Translations under genes and position numbers: made by a program
The notes under the pieces: generated by a model
Database searches by the model: none
Seen by the model: only the letters and a program-made list of their open reading frames with translations
Told to the model about the DNA's origin: nothing
NCBI RefSeq assembly: GCF_018333215.1
Contig: NZ_BORO01000023.1
Span: 1-59,792, forward strand
Source: Oceanobacillus sp. J11TS1
GTDB taxonomy: Bacteria; Bacillota; Bacilli; Bacillales; Amphibacillaceae
DNA: 59,792 nt
Reading direction: 5' to 3'
In this document: positions 17,601 to 27,157 of the stretch, one piece after another
How the letters are laid out: each line of letters opens with the position of its first letter
Position numbering within the stretch: position 1 is the first letter of the stretch

Positions 17601-17767
17601 CTCAGAATCATTTCAACTTGTTACGTTAAATTATTTACTAAATTGACATGCTTTCCTGCGACTGTGATTATCTGCACTACCCGAAATAATTATAAAAGTT
17701 ATATTTTCTCAATATAAATAATAAGTTCAATATTCAGTATATAATAGCTTCATTAAGCGATTATTTT

Positions 17768-18937
17768 TTATACACGCTCTGGCGTCTTCTTAAAAAAGCT
17801 TTTCATCGCATGATATACATCTGCCTTCTCTTTTAAAATATAGTGTTTAAATTTAGGGTTATCAATGTTTTTATAAGCGTTCATTAACGTAGAATAACGA
17901 TTATAGCCATTTACCTCTCCATAGCCAAACATATTCGATTTCTCCATCAACTGATTGACTAACTCAATGCATGTCTTGTTATCTGAACTAATATTTTCTC
18001 CATCCGAAAAATGAAATGGATAAATATTATAACGGGTCGGATTATATTTTTCTTCAATAACTTCTAACGCTTTATAATAAGCAGATGAACAAATGGTCCC
18101 CCCGCTTTCCCCTTTGGAAAAAAATGCCTCCTCCGTCACAACTTTTGCTTCCGTATGGTGGGCAATAAATTCAAATTCAACGCTTTCATATTTTGTTTTT
18201 AAAAAACGATTCATCCAAAAGAAAAAGCTGCGGGCAATATACTTTTCAAAAGCTCCCATAGAAGCACTCGTATCCATCATCGCAAGGACAACCGCTTTGG
18301 AATCACGGCGAATTACTTCATTCCATGTCTTAAAACGTAAATCATCATTGTAAATCGGGGTGATCTGTGCTTTTCCATCTCGGGAATTCCGCTTTAAAGC
18401 AGTTAATATTGTTCTTTTCTTATCCACATTTCCCATTAATCCTTTTTTGCGCACGTCATTAAATTCTACTTTTTCGGTGATAATCTCGGATTTTTCTTTT
18501 TCTTGCAGATTGGGAAGCTCTAACTCTCGAAATAACGCCTCTTCTATCTCTGCAATAGATACTTCTGACTCATAATAATCCTGGCCAGGCTTATCCCCAG
18601 CTTTCTTGCCATTACCGGCTCCAGCCTGCCCATCTCCGCCAGCTGGTGCGCGTGCAACAATATCTCCAATTTCCGAATCGCCATTTCCTTGCCCTACATG
18701 TTTTGATTTTTCATAGTTATACCTGATTTTATACTCATCTAAAGAACGAATTGGGATTTTTACCACGTCTTTGCCATTAGACATAATAATATTTTCCTCA
18801 CTGACCAGATCGGGTAGGTTCTTCTTGATCGCATCCTTAATTTTCTCATTATGCCGCTGTTGATCTTGATAGCCTTTTCTGTGGAGAGACCAGTTTTCTT
18901 GGGAGACTACGAAATTATGCTCTTGCTCATTAGACAT
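17768..18937 (-). CDS. yhbH: YhbH-type sporulation protein (DUF444)
   Basis: A 389-residue protein of the YhbH/YeaH family, needed for efficient sporulation in B. subtilis. Its C-terminal half has a von Willebrand A-like fold with a metal-site motif, MDTSASM, near residue 219. Before it lie a basic [14 protein letters not shown] stretch and a glycine-rich linker ([16 protein letters not shown], about 92-110). The ATG follows AGGAGAGGATTCGA. It lies between prkA and spoVR, as in other Bacillota. The family is thought to work together with the PrkA kinase; the mechanism is unknown. Confidence 0.92.
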   Translation of the reverse strand: MSNEQEHNFVVSQENWSLHRKGYQDQQRHNEKIKDAIKKNLPDLVSEENIIMSNGKDVVKIPIRSLDEYKIRYNYEKSKHVGQGNGDSEIGDIVARAPAGGDGQAGAGNGKKAGDKPGQDYYESEVSIAEIEEALFRELELPNLQEKEKSEIITEKVEFNDVRKKGLMGNVDKKRTILTALKRNSRDGKAQITPIYNDDLRFKTWNEVIRRDSKAVVLAMMDTSASMGAFEKYIARSFFFWMNRFLKTKYESVEFEFIAHHTEAKVVTEEAFFSKGESGGTICSSAYYKALEVIEEKYNPTRYNIYPFHFSDGENISSDNKTCIELVNQLMEKSNMFGYGEVNGYNRYSTLMNAYKNIDNPKFKHYILKEKADVYHAMKSFFKKTPERV

Positions 18938-19308
18938 TCGAATCCTCTCCTTATATTTTTAATCATTTTTCACTCATCAGTCCTTTTAATAAACATATTT
19001 AGAAACATGCTTTATCTATTCTATGCAAGAGGGAACAGGTTATTGCAACTGGATTAGAAGAATTTGCAGCCTGATTGCTAGAATAAGACAAAGAGACTGA
19101 ATCAGTTACCTAAAAAACATGAAAGTAACGCTGATAGAGTTCCATATGGTTGGACGAAGCTCCCTTATACAGAGGGGGCATCCATGATGATTAAATAATA
19201 CACAAGGGTACCCCTACCCGATTACGGTACATTTTTATTTCTCCTTAGGTGTAAAAAGAAGAAGCAGTATCCATCTAATTTGATAGATACTGCCCCTCAC
19301 ATATCCTT
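18938..19308. other. Gap between yhbH and prkA
   Basis: Apart from the yhbH ribosome binding site and the prkA terminator at 19264-19293 I see nothing recognisable in these 371 bases. A sporulation promoter for yhbH should lie in the first 100 bases upstream of 18937, but I could not fix a -10/-35 pair with confidence. Confidence 0.4.
19264..19293 (-). terminator. Terminator of prkA
   Basis: GCAGTATC (19264-19271) pairs with GATACTGC (19286-19293). On the reverse strand the stem is followed by CTTCTTCTTTTT. Confidence 0.8.
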
Positions 19309-21204
19309 TTATCGATTCAACAAACTACCAACATAACGCAAGAGTTCATTGGCAGACACAGAATTATAGCCATGTTCATCAATAAGACGTGCAATGACCT
19401 CGTTAATTTTCTTCAACTGTGATTCATTTGGTGTTTTCGAAGACGTTGTAATTTTGACGACATCTTTTAAATCAGCAAACAATTTCTTTTGAATGGCTTC
19501 ACGCAGGCGTTCATGCGATTGGTAATCAAATCGTTTTCCTTTTCTTGCGTAAGCAGATAAGCGAATTAAAATCTCTTCACGGAAACCTCTTTTCGCATTT
19601 TCCGAGATGCCAATTTGTTCCTCAATCGAACGCATCAGCTTCTCATCCGGACTCATTTCCTCTCCAGTGAGCGGATCACGTAATTTATTTTTATTACAAT
19701 ATGCCTCCACATTGTCCAGATAGTTATCCATCAATGTTTTTGCAGATTCCTCATAGGAATAGACAAATGCTTTCTGAACTTCTTTTTTCGCAATTTCATC
19801 ATATTCTTTTCGAGCAATAGAAATATAATTTAAATAGGTTTCCAAGTCATCCTTCGAGATAGAAGGATGCTGATTCAGCCCTTCTTTTAAAGATCGCAGG
19901 ACGTCTAATGCGTTAATCGATGGAACCTCTTTTCGTATAATCGTAGAAGAAATACGATTGATAACATACCTCGGGTCAATACCTGACATACCTTCATCCG
20001 AATACTCATTTAATAGGTCTTCCACATCGATTTGATTGTAACCCTCTACACTTTCTCCATCATAAAGGCGCATCTTTTTCACAACGTCCACATCTTGTTT
20101 CTTGGATTCTTTTAAGCGGGTCAAAATAGAGAATATTGCCGCTACCCTTAATGCATGCGGAGCAACATGTACGTCTGCAATATCACTTTCTTGAATCATT
20201 TTTTGATAGATTCGTTCCTCTTCACTTACTTTCAAATTATATGGAATCGGCATGACAATCATTCTAGAGTGAAGTGCTTCATTCTTTTTATTAGAAATAA
20301 AGGACCTGTATTCTGATTCGTTTGTATGAGCTATAATAAGTTCGTCAGCGGAAATTAAAGCGAATCTTCCTGCTTTAAAATTCCCCTCCTGTGTCAATGA
20401 AAGCAAGTGCCATAAGAATTTCTCATCACTTTTTAAAATCTCCTGAAATTCCATCATTCCCCGATTTGCTTTATTTAACTCCCCATCAAACCGATAAGCG
20501 CGCGGATCGGATTCGGATCCAAATTCTGCAATCGTCGAAAAATCAATGCTTCCAGTTAAATCGGCGATATCTTGTGATTTAGGATCAGATGGACTAAATG
20601 TACCGATTCCTACTCGTTTGTCCTCTGAGAAAAAGATTCGTTCTACCTTCACATCTTCAATCCTGCCGCCATACTCTTTTTCTAAACGCATCGTATTAAG
20701 CGGTGATAAGCTGCCTTCAATCCGAACCCCATATTCTTCAAAGAAGTCCTCACGCAAATGCTGTGGAATGAGGTGTAAGGGATCTTCATGCATCGGGCAA
20801 TTTTTTATGGCATATACTGCGCCTTCATCTGTACGTGAATACTGTTCTAATCCTCGTTTTAGCAAACTAACAATCGTTGACTTCCCGCCGCTGACTGGGC
20901 CCATCAATAGTAGAATTCGTTTCCTTACATCTAATCTTCTTGCTGCTGGATGAAAATACTCTTCTACTAATCTCTCAATAGCTGATTCTAAACCAAAAAT
21001 GGATGATCCAAAAAACTGATACATTTTGTGATTGTCTTTTTCTTTGACCCCCGCACTCTTGATCATATTATAGACGCGAGAATGAGCAGTCTGTGCGATT
21101 GTCGGGTTTTCCTTCACTAAATCTAAGTATTCCGCAAATGTCCCTTCCCATCCTAATTGCTTCTCTGCTTCTCTATCGTGTTTTACTTTGTTTAAAATAT
21201 CCAT
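19309..21204 (-). CDS. prkA: PrkA serine protein kinase / AAA+ protein
   Basis: A 631-residue PrkA protein, the YeaG counterpart. The N-terminal AAA+ domain has a P-loop GPVSGGKS at 102-109 and a region with RYVINRISS near residue 413; the C-terminal part carries the kinase-related domain of the family. In B. subtilis PrkA is made during sporulation under sigma-E and influences late mother-cell gene expression; protease rather than kinase activity has also been proposed. The ATG follows GGAGGGAGCCTGCG. It is the first gene of the prkA-yhbH-spoVR group but has its own terminator. Confidence 0.95.
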   Translation of the reverse strand: MDILNKVKHDREAEKQLGWEGTFAEYLDLVKENPTIAQTAHSRVYNMIKSAGVKEKDNHKMYQFFGSSIFGLESAIERLVEEYFHPAARRLDVRKRILLLMGPVSGGKSTIVSLLKRGLEQYSRTDEGAVYAIKNCPMHEDPLHLIPQHLREDFFEEYGVRIEGSLSPLNTMRLEKEYGGRIEDVKVERIFFSEDKRVGIGTFSPSDPKSQDIADLTGSIDFSTIAEFGSESDPRAYRFDGELNKANRGMMEFQEILKSDEKFLWHLLSLTQEGNFKAGRFALISADELIIAHTNESEYRSFISNKKNEALHSRMIVMPIPYNLKVSEEERIYQKMIQESDIADVHVAPHALRVAAIFSILTRLKESKKQDVDVVKKMRLYDGESVEGYNQIDVEDLLNEYSDEGMSGIDPRYVINRISSTIIRKEVPSINALDVLRSLKEGLNQHPSISKDDLETYLNYISIARKEYDEIAKKEVQKAFVYSYEESAKTLMDNYLDNVEAYCNKNKLRDPLTGEEMSPDEKLMRSIEEQIGISENAKRGFREEILIRLSAYARKGKRFDYQSHERLREAIQKKLFADLKDVVKITTSSKTPNESQLKKINEVIARLIDEHGYNSVSANELLRYVGSLLNR

Positions 21205-21487
21205 CGCAGGCTCCCTCCATCTTGCAACGATTTCTATATCCTATGCAAGAAAATCTTAAAACATGCTCTAAGGAGATATTTTGAAACCAAAAGTATGTAG
21301 CACTCTTTTAAAAAGCGTAAAGATTTCATCCCCGTACTTTAGGGAGCTCCGGCTTTAGACGACTTTTCTTTGTTTTTGATGGTGAGGGAAAACGATTTTG
21401 CTCAAGTGGGATGCCAGACATTTATTCATAATAAAGAAAAAACATTCTTGGAAAAAAGAGGATGAAACTTTTTTGGCTCAACCACAT

Positions 21488-21928
21488 TTATTGAAGGACT
21501 TTTTCATTATATGTATCAAAATCATACCTCTCTCCATGAACAATTGTGTACTGCGCATCTCCGCGTTCTATCATCCAAACCATTACTTCTCTTTCATCTG
21601 TTTGTGCTGTCACAGCGAATAAATCTTTTTCATCTGATAATCCAAGCGATTCTATATAGTCATCTTGAAGTTCTCGGTCACGAATTAATGTTATATTCAT
21701 CATATTTACCCCATACATCCCCCGAACGTCCTCCGCTAACTCTTTGGTTAATTCATCTATAGGATGTGTATCTAAATACGCTTCCGAAAAATACGAAGCT
21801 ACTTTATCCTCCTCTTCCATGATGGCAGCTTTATACATATCACTCACGATTCGAGCGCTGGACGAACTTAAGCATCCTGACAAAAAAAGCGGAATGCATA
21901 CAACGATTAATAGTACTAGGCGTTTCAT
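21488..21928 (-). CDS. Small putative lipoprotein
   Basis: A 146-residue protein with a lipoprotein signal peptide: MKR, a hydrophobic core LVLLIVVCIPLFL and the lipobox LSGC, giving Cys19 as the lipidated residue. The mature part is acidic and starts with an SSSSAR linker, then a helical stretch (IVSDMYKAAIMEEEDKVASYFSE) that resembles NTF2-like folds in outline only. I recognise no family. The start is the ATG with AAGGAGTTAATCAC in front. It is a single gene. Confidence 0.75.
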   Translation of the reverse strand: MKRLVLLIVVCIPLFLSGCLSSSSARIVSDMYKAAIMEEEDKVASYFSEAYLDTHPIDELTKELAEDVRGMYGVNMMNITLIRDRELQDDYIESLGLSDEKDLFAVTAQTDEREVMVWMIERGDAQYTIVHGERYDFDTYNEKVLQ

Positions 21929-21985
21929 GTGATTAACTCCTTACTTCTATGCTACCTTGATTGTAAGTGATTTGAACATGTTTGT

Positions 21986-22013
21986 GAAGATGATTTACGG
22001 GAGAATCATCTTC
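21986..22013. promoter_or_regulatory. Perfect 10-bp inverted repeat in a divergent intergenic region
   Basis: GAAGATGATT (21986-21995) and AATCATCTTC (22004-22013) around an eight-base loop. It lies between the divergent lipoprotein and HAD-hydrolase genes, so it cannot be an ordinary gene-end terminator and is better read as an operator or leader hairpin. Confidence 0.45.
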
Positions 22014-22117
22014 ATTTGAACCTCCCCTAGAAGGATAACCTTATGATTGCAGTTGAATGTAGCCAAAACTTCCATCATAATAGAAGAGGTATGATGATGG
22101 AGAAATGAGGGATCAAG

Positions 22118-22915
22118 ATGAAAACAGATAAAGGAATTATTTTTTTCGATATTGATGGAACATTACTTACGGAAGAAGAAAGAACACTCCCAGAATCCAC
22201 AAAAAAAGCGATTTTCAAGTTAAAAGAACTGGGTCATGAGGTCGCTATTTCCACTGGACGCGCCAAATTTTTATTTGAAGATTTACGACAAGAATTAGAT
22301 ATTGACACTTACATATGCTACAACGGGCAATATGTTGTGTTTCGCGGAGAGACTATCTATGCAAATACATTAGATACGCAAGTCTTGGATGAATTAACAG
22401 CATTTGCTTTAAATAAAAACCATCCTGTTGTTTATATGAGTGAGGAAAAAATGACAACCAATGTACCGAATGATCATCCATATATTAAAGAAAGTATTTC
22501 CACACTAAAAGTAGATGCTTATCCAACACAAGAGAAGGATTTCAATAAGCACAACGATATCTATCAAGGTCTTCTCTTCAACACTGTAGGGGAAGAGACG
22601 ATTTATCAAGAAATATTTAAGGATTTGGATTTTGTTCGTTGGCACCCTAAATCTTTAGATGTGCTTCCCAAAGGCGGGTCAAAAGCAATTGGAATACAAA
22701 AACTGTTGGAATATCTTGATTTCCCGGCGGAAAGACAGTATGCATTCGGGGACGGTTTAAATGATATGGAAATGCTTAAAATGGTTCCAAACAGTGTCGC
22801 CATGGGAAATGCCTTGCCTGAAGTGAAAGAAATAGCAGCATATGTTACAAAGGATGTTAGTGAAGATGGCATTTTACATGGGTTGCAAATGGTTGGATTG
22901 CTGCCGGAAGATTAA
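22118..22915 (+). CDS. Cof-type HAD-IIB family phosphatase
   Basis: A 265-residue phosphatase of the Cof/YwpJ group. Motif I is FFDIDGTL (Asp11), motif II ISTGR, then a large IIB cap (residues about 85-185), the lysine in PKGGSKAIGIQ, and motif IV FGDGLNDMEML. Members act on sugar phosphates and phosphorylated cofactors such as FMN or PLP; the substrate is not readable. The ATG follows GAGGGATCAAG. It is a single gene with a terminator. Confidence 0.88.
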   Translation: MKTDKGIIFFDIDGTLLTEEERTLPESTKKAIFKLKELGHEVAISTGRAKFLFEDLRQELDIDTYICYNGQYVVFRGETIYANTLDTQVLDELTAFALNKNHPVVYMSEEKMTTNVPNDHPYIKESISTLKVDAYPTQEKDFNKHNDIYQGLLFNTVGEETIYQEIFKDLDFVRWHPKSLDVLPKGGSKAIGIQKLLEYLDFPAERQYAFGDGLNDMEMLKMVPNSVAMGNALPEVKEIAAYVTKDVSEDGILHGLQMVGLLPED

Positions 22916-22977
22916 CCACACAGAAAAAGACATTCCATGCCGATCGATTATATAACATGGAAATAGTTATTTTTTAA

Positions 22978-23034
22978 GAGAAGACCTCTTTCTTACATGT
23001 ACTTATACATCTGAAAGAGCGTCTTCTCGTTTTT
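22978..23034 (+). terminator. Terminator after the Cof-type phosphatase gene
   Basis: GAGAAGAC with TCTTTC pairs with GAAAGA and GTCTTCTC, followed by GTTTTTGG. It is a strong stem with a T run on the forward strand. Confidence 0.85.
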
Positions 23035-23113
23035 GGTTGCTAAAAGCACGGCTAAACGTTTTCTAATTTGTATAACCTGCACTTCACTTTCCTTTTGCAA
23101 AGAACATATCCTT

Positions 23114-23944
23114 TTATTTATCATAATCATCCGGATTAGAACCGGAGCGGCTATTTTCATTTAAAGCATCAATTTGCTTCATTTCTTCTTCTGTTAATTC
23201 AAAATCAAAAATATCCGCATTTTGGATAATTCTTTCTGGCGTAATGGATTTAGGGATTGTAACTACATTATGCTGAATGTCCCAACGCAAGATAACCTGT
23301 GCCACAGATTTCCCGTATTTTTCTCCGATAGAAACAAGAGTAGGATGATCTAAGAGCTGACCTCGTTTTAACGGAGACCAGGCTTCTAGCTGGATTCCTT
23401 GTTTTTCACAAAACATACGTAATCCTTCTTGCGTTAGATGCGGATGGAATTCCACTTGATTAATTGCTGGAACAACCTCAGCTTCTGGCAGGAGCCGTTC
23501 TAAATGCTGAATATGAAAATTACTGACCCCTATTGCACGGACGCGTCCATCGTGGTAAAGCTTTTCTAGTGCTTTCCATGTATCAATAAATGTTTCTTTG
23601 ACAGGCCAATGAATGAGATATAAATCCAAATAGTCTGTATCTAATTTTTGGAGGCTTCTTTCAAAAGCTTCTAATGTAGATTCATAGCCTTGTTCATCAT
23701 TCCAGACTTTTGATGTTAGAAAAATAGATTCTCTCGCTACACCAGACTCCTTTATTCCTTGTCCCACGCTGACTTCATTCTCATAAAAAGAAGCGGTATC
23801 AATACTGCGATAGCCATTTTCTAACGCAGCTTTTACGGCTTCCACAGCGGTTTTTCCTTCATCTACCTTATACACACCTAAACCAAATTTGGGCATGTCC
23901 ACGCCATTATTCAATGTAACTGTTTCCTGCAAATGCTGACTCAT
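23114..23944 (-). CDS. Aldo/keto reductase, AKR5 type (YvgN/YtbE-like)
   Basis: A 276-residue NADPH-dependent reductase of the 2,5-diketogluconate/glyoxal reductase branch. Visible parts are [27 protein letters not shown] (catalytic Asp and Tyr), FLTSKVW (Lys), LYLIHWPV (His), [15 protein letters not shown] and [11 protein letters not shown]. subtilis relatives reduce glyoxal and methylglyoxal, so a carbonyl-detoxification role is reasonable. The ATG follows AGGGAAGGGGTTCAGAA. A terminator lies on the other strand just past its 3' end. It is a single gene. Confidence 0.93.
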   Translation of the reverse strand: MSQHLQETVTLNNGVDMPKFGLGVYKVDEGKTAVEAVKAALENGYRSIDTASFYENEVSVGQGIKESGVARESIFLTSKVWNDEQGYESTLEAFERSLQKLDTDYLDLYLIHWPVKETFIDTWKALEKLYHDGRVRAIGVSNFHIQHLERLLPEAEVVPAINQVEFHPHLTQEGLRMFCEKQGIQLEAWSPLKRGQLLDHPTLVSIGEKYGKSVAQVILRWDIQHNVVTIPKSITPERIIQNADIFDFELTEEEMKQIDALNENSRSGSNPDDYDK

Positions 23945-24094
23945 TTCTGAACCCCTTCCCTTTCATCCTTTTTTATCATCATATACCAATTGACGCTTAA
24001 AATGAAACAGAAAGGAACCTGTAAATAGAAGCTCTGTAGAATGAAAGATGTCATCCTTCCCGTAAAGAGCACCTCTCTATGAATGAATTGCAGA

Positions 24095-25036
24095 TTAATA
24101 AGATTGATAGATATAAACACCATCTACTAATTCACGTTTACATTCACCCGCCAAACGTAAATATTCTAAATGAGCAACTGTTTCTCCCACTGCAAATCGA
24201 GTATCGTGGACAGCTAACTTTTTCGGGAAGAGTTTTTCCATCGTTTCGTAAACATTCAAGCCCGTTTTCAGCATTTCTTTCAGACTGCTTAATCTCTCGT
24301 CATGATGCGCTTCAATCTCAGCGATCCGCTTGGATGCATTCGGAAACGGGTCCCCATGAGATGGAATAACCCACTCCACATCCAGTTTCTTTATCTTCTC
24401 CAAGGAATTTAAATAGTTAGCCAGCGGATTCGGATCCCCGTGGAACCAGTACGAAATATTCGGTGTGATTTTCGGCAAAATATGATCTGTCGCCAACAAA
24501 ACGCTCTTCTCCTGATTATAAAAAGTGACTAAACCATCCGAGTGACCTGGTGTATGTATAATTTCATATGCATACTTTCCAAAAGAAAGGCTGTCACCTT
24601 CTTTGAGGAAGTGTTCCACCTTTGGGTATGGCGTTACTAGTGGCGCAAATGCTGCCGTATTCTCTGTCAGAGCTCTGCTTATATCATCTGGAATACCTGC
24701 CCGATGATAATTTTCCCACAGATTTTCTAAAAAAGGCTGTTCCCACGCTTGAAGGGCATCCTCTAAATCTATTTCTGACATCCACACTTTCGCATTTGTT
24801 TTTTCTTGCAGCTTCCCAGCATAACCAAAATGGTCTGGATGATAATGCGAAACAATAATATCCGTAATCTGTTTCCCCTCTATTTCTTGATCCCAGATTT
24901 TCTTTGTTTCCTCATTATGCAAACCAGTATCTAAAATCTTATAACCGTCATCCTCTTCTGCCAAAAAACAATTTACATGATTGAGCCGAAAAGGCAACGC
25001 TAACGTAATTCGTTTAATTCCTAACTCTTCTAACAT
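24095..25036 (-). CDS. Metallo-beta-lactamase-fold hydrolase
   Basis: A 313-residue MBL-fold hydrolase. The metal site is SHYHPDHFGYAG, with further ligands in HTPGHSDG, ATDHILP and SHGDPF; LPFRLNHVNCFLAEEDDGY is typical of the group with a thioesterase or glyoxalase-like activity and a C-terminal winged-helix-like extension. I start it at the ATG of MLEELGI, which has AGAGGAAGTG in front; the longer frame would run 159 bases into the preceding gene. It ends a block with enoyl-CoA hydratase, which suggests an acyl-thioester substrate, but that is inference. Confidence 0.85.
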   Translation of the reverse strand: MLEELGIKRITLALPFRLNHVNCFLAEEDDGYKILDTGLHNEETKKIWDQEIEGKQITDIIVSHYHPDHFGYAGKLQEKTNAKVWMSEIDLEDALQAWEQPFLENLWENYHRAGIPDDISRALTENTAAFAPLVTPYPKVEHFLKEGDSLSFGKYAYEIIHTPGHSDGLVTFYNQEKSVLLATDHILPKITPNISYWFHGDPNPLANYLNSLEKIKKLDVEWVIPSHGDPFPNASKRIAEIEAHHDERLSSLKEMLKTGLNVYETMEKLFPKKLAVHDTRFAVGETVAHLEYLRLAGECKRELVDGVYIYQSY

Positions 25037-25064
25037 GGACGTCACTTCCTCTTTTAGAAATCCT

Positions 25065-25841
25065 TTACTTCCCTCTAAAGTTCGGCTTTCTTTTTTCAAA
25101 AAATGCCTGAATACCTTCCTTATTATCCTCTGATTGCAGCAATAGCGTTTGAATAGCTGTCTCTTGCAAATCATTTGTGCCGTTACTCCACTCATCAGCG
25201 TGATTAACCATATGCTTCACAAATTTATTCGCAAGTGGCGGTCCATTTACAATGAATCTAGCATAATCTGCCGCTGCTTCCAATACATCTCCTTCTGTTA
25301 CTTTATTTACAATCCCGCGCTGATACGCCTCCTCTGCAGATACAGGCCTTCCAGAAGAAATCCATTCCTTAGCAATCGCACCTGGTAGATTATCGGTTAA
25401 TTTCTTTAATAAGCCTAAGTCAGGAATAATACCCACATTTGTAAAACTGCACACGAAGCTAGCATCTTCCTTTGCTACCACAAAATCTCCAGCAACGGCA
25501 ATACTAAAGCCCGCTCCTGCCGCAAAACCATGGACGGCACTAATAACATATTTATCAAGCTCTCGGATTGTTTGAATAATTTCTAACGCTTGTTTCATAT
25601 ATTCCATAATTTTAGCACTGTTGTCTAATGTATGAAGTACTTCTAAATCACCGCCAGCTGAAAATACCTTTCCTTCTCCACTAATAATAACAGCCTTCAC
25701 AGCAGCATCCCTTTCTGCATCCTTCAACGCTTCCACAAAACCGTTTGCCATCTCAATCGACAAGGCATTTCGTTTCTCAGGACGGTTCATCGATATATAG
25801 GCTATCGAATCTTTCTTTTCATATAGAATTGCATCTGTCAT
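25065..25841 (-). CDS. Enoyl-CoA hydratase/isomerase family protein
   Basis: A 258-residue crotonase-fold enzyme. MNRPEKRNALS and SGEGKVFSAGGDLEVL build the CoA site and first oxyanion glycine, and HGFAAGAGFSIAVAGDFVVAKEDASF the second. The usual catalytic glutamates are not obvious: the second is replaced by Asp in GIIPDLG, where many hydratases have E or D. It may thus be an isomerase or a variant hydratase. The ATG follows GAGGGAGAGAGAAC; a longer frame 10 codons upstream is unlikely. It precedes the MBL hydrolase in the same direction with a 28-base gap. Confidence 0.88.
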   Translation of the reverse strand: MTDAILYEKKDSIAYISMNRPEKRNALSIEMANGFVEALKDAERDAAVKAVIISGEGKVFSAGGDLEVLHTLDNSAKIMEYMKQALEIIQTIRELDKYVISAVHGFAAGAGFSIAVAGDFVVAKEDASFVCSFTNVGIIPDLGLLKKLTDNLPGAIAKEWISSGRPVSAEEAYQRGIVNKVTEGDVLEAAADYARFIVNGPPLANKFVKHMVNHADEWSNGTNDLQETAIQTLLLQSEDNKEGIQAFFEKRKPNFRGK

Positions 25842-25892
25842 TGTTCTTCTCTCTCCCTCATCTATGATCATCCGATGTCAACATAAATTATG

Positions 25893-26849
25893 CTAGGTAA
25901 GCTGATGGATATTTTTTGCACGATTGTATGCCGTTTTTAATTCATTCACAGCGTCCTGTACGGATTGAGACTTCATGGTTCCGCCGACACCTTGACCAGC
26001 CCCCCAAATATCCTTCCATGCCTTGGCTGAGGAATCAGATAGCTTTTTAAAATCAAGGCCCGCTTTTTTTGGTAAATTCTCTGGATCAAGGCCCGCTTTA
26101 ACAATACTCGGAATCAAGTAATTGGCTGGTATACCACTAAAAGCAGGGGTATATATAATATCTGCAGCAGCTGATCGAATAATCGTATCTTGATATGCTT
26201 CACTTGCTCCGCTTTCCTTCGTTGCAATAAAATGCGTTCCGATATAGGAAAAATCAGCCCCCAATAATTCTGCAGCCGCTATCTGTTCTCCTTTTGTAAT
26301 TGTCCCCGCTAAAGCTAACGGACCATCAAAAAAGCTGCGTACTTCATCCACAAATGCAAATGGATTTAACGTACCTGCATGGCCGCCGGCTCCACTTGCT
26401 ACCAAAATTAATCCATCACTGCCCTTTTCCAATGCTTTCTTAGCAAACTTCACATCGATCACATCCGATAAAACAAGGCCGCCATAAGCATGGACTACTT
26501 TTACAACTGGAGAGGGATCTCCCAAAGACGTGATAACAATTGGCGGCTGATGCTTCTCTATTAATTCTAAGTCCTCCAAAAATCGTTTATTTGAGGAATG
26601 ACTAATAAAATTAACTCCCCAAGGGGCAACTTTGGCATTTGGATCTGACTCTGTTTTTTCTGCTAATCTCTCATTAATTTCTGCCATCCAGCTGTCTAAA
26701 ATCTCTGTCGTACGTGCATTTAAAGCTGGAAAGGTTCCAATGATCCCTGCTTCACAAGCACTGACAACCATGGTTGGATTTGAAATCAAAAACATCGGAG
26801 CCATAATAACTGGCAGCTCCATTCTTTTCTTTATCTCGGTTACTTGCAT
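25893..26849 (-). CDS. Nitronate monooxygenase-like flavin oxidoreductase
   Basis: A 318-residue FMN-binding TIM-barrel protein of the 2-nitropropane dioxygenase/nitronate monooxygenase family. PVIMAPMFLISNP begins the barrel, WGVNFI and SLGDPSPVVK follow, and GLILVASGAGGHAG with LALAGTI and GADFSYIGTHFIATKES make the FMN phosphate site. It could oxidise nitronates or act as an FMN-dependent enoyl reductase-like enzyme, which would fit neighbours for acyl-CoA breakdown. The ATG has AAAAGGAGCTGTTCAAA in front. It lies upstream of the enoyl-CoA hydratase gene. Confidence 0.88.
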   Translation of the reverse strand: MQVTEIKKRMELPVIMAPMFLISNPTMVVSACEAGIIGTFPALNARTTEILDSWMAEINERLAEKTESDPNAKVAPWGVNFISHSSNKRFLEDLELIEKHQPPIVITSLGDPSPVVKVVHAYGGLVLSDVIDVKFAKKALEKGSDGLILVASGAGGHAGTLNPFAFVDEVRSFFDGPLALAGTITKGEQIAAAELLGADFSYIGTHFIATKESGASEAYQDTIIRSAAADIIYTPAFSGIPANYLIPSIVKAGLDPENLPKKAGLDFKKLSDSSAKAWKDIWGAGQGVGGTMKSQSVQDAVNELKTAYNRAKNIHQLT

Positions 26850-27010
26850 TTTGAACAGCTCCTTTTGCTTCTGAATAATAATGATCAGTTAAAGAAACGA
26901 TACTTTCTTGCACTGAGAACTTCTAAGATTAACTACATCTTTTCCAACTTAAAAATTTAAAATTTAAATTATCCAATCAGCGGAAGAAATACATGGACAA
27001 ATCCCACAAG

Positions 27011-27025
27011 ATTGCAAGTTGCAAT
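27011..27025. promoter_or_regulatory. Perfect palindrome ATTGCAA-G-TTGCAAT
   Basis: A 7-1-7 inverted repeat in the 308-bp gap (26850-27157) between the acyl-CoA ligase 3' end and the nitronate monooxygenase-like gene. It is operator-like. Nearby CCCT/AGGG (27052-27069) forms only a weak hairpin; the rest of the gap shows nothing I recognise. Confidence 0.4.
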
Positions 27026-27157
27026 GTAAAGTACAGGAGCGCCCATAAGGCCCCTATTTCAAATGAGGGATGATGGACGCTGCCGAACTAAAATAATATA
27101 CTCAACGATTATTCTATTTCGTGCCACAATATGAAATTACTATTTTTACCTTTCCCC

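Noticed and set aside
16025-21204. PrkA-YhbH-SpoVR cluster as a new system
   Set aside because: This is a known conserved set in Bacillota and proteobacteria; only the mechanism is open.
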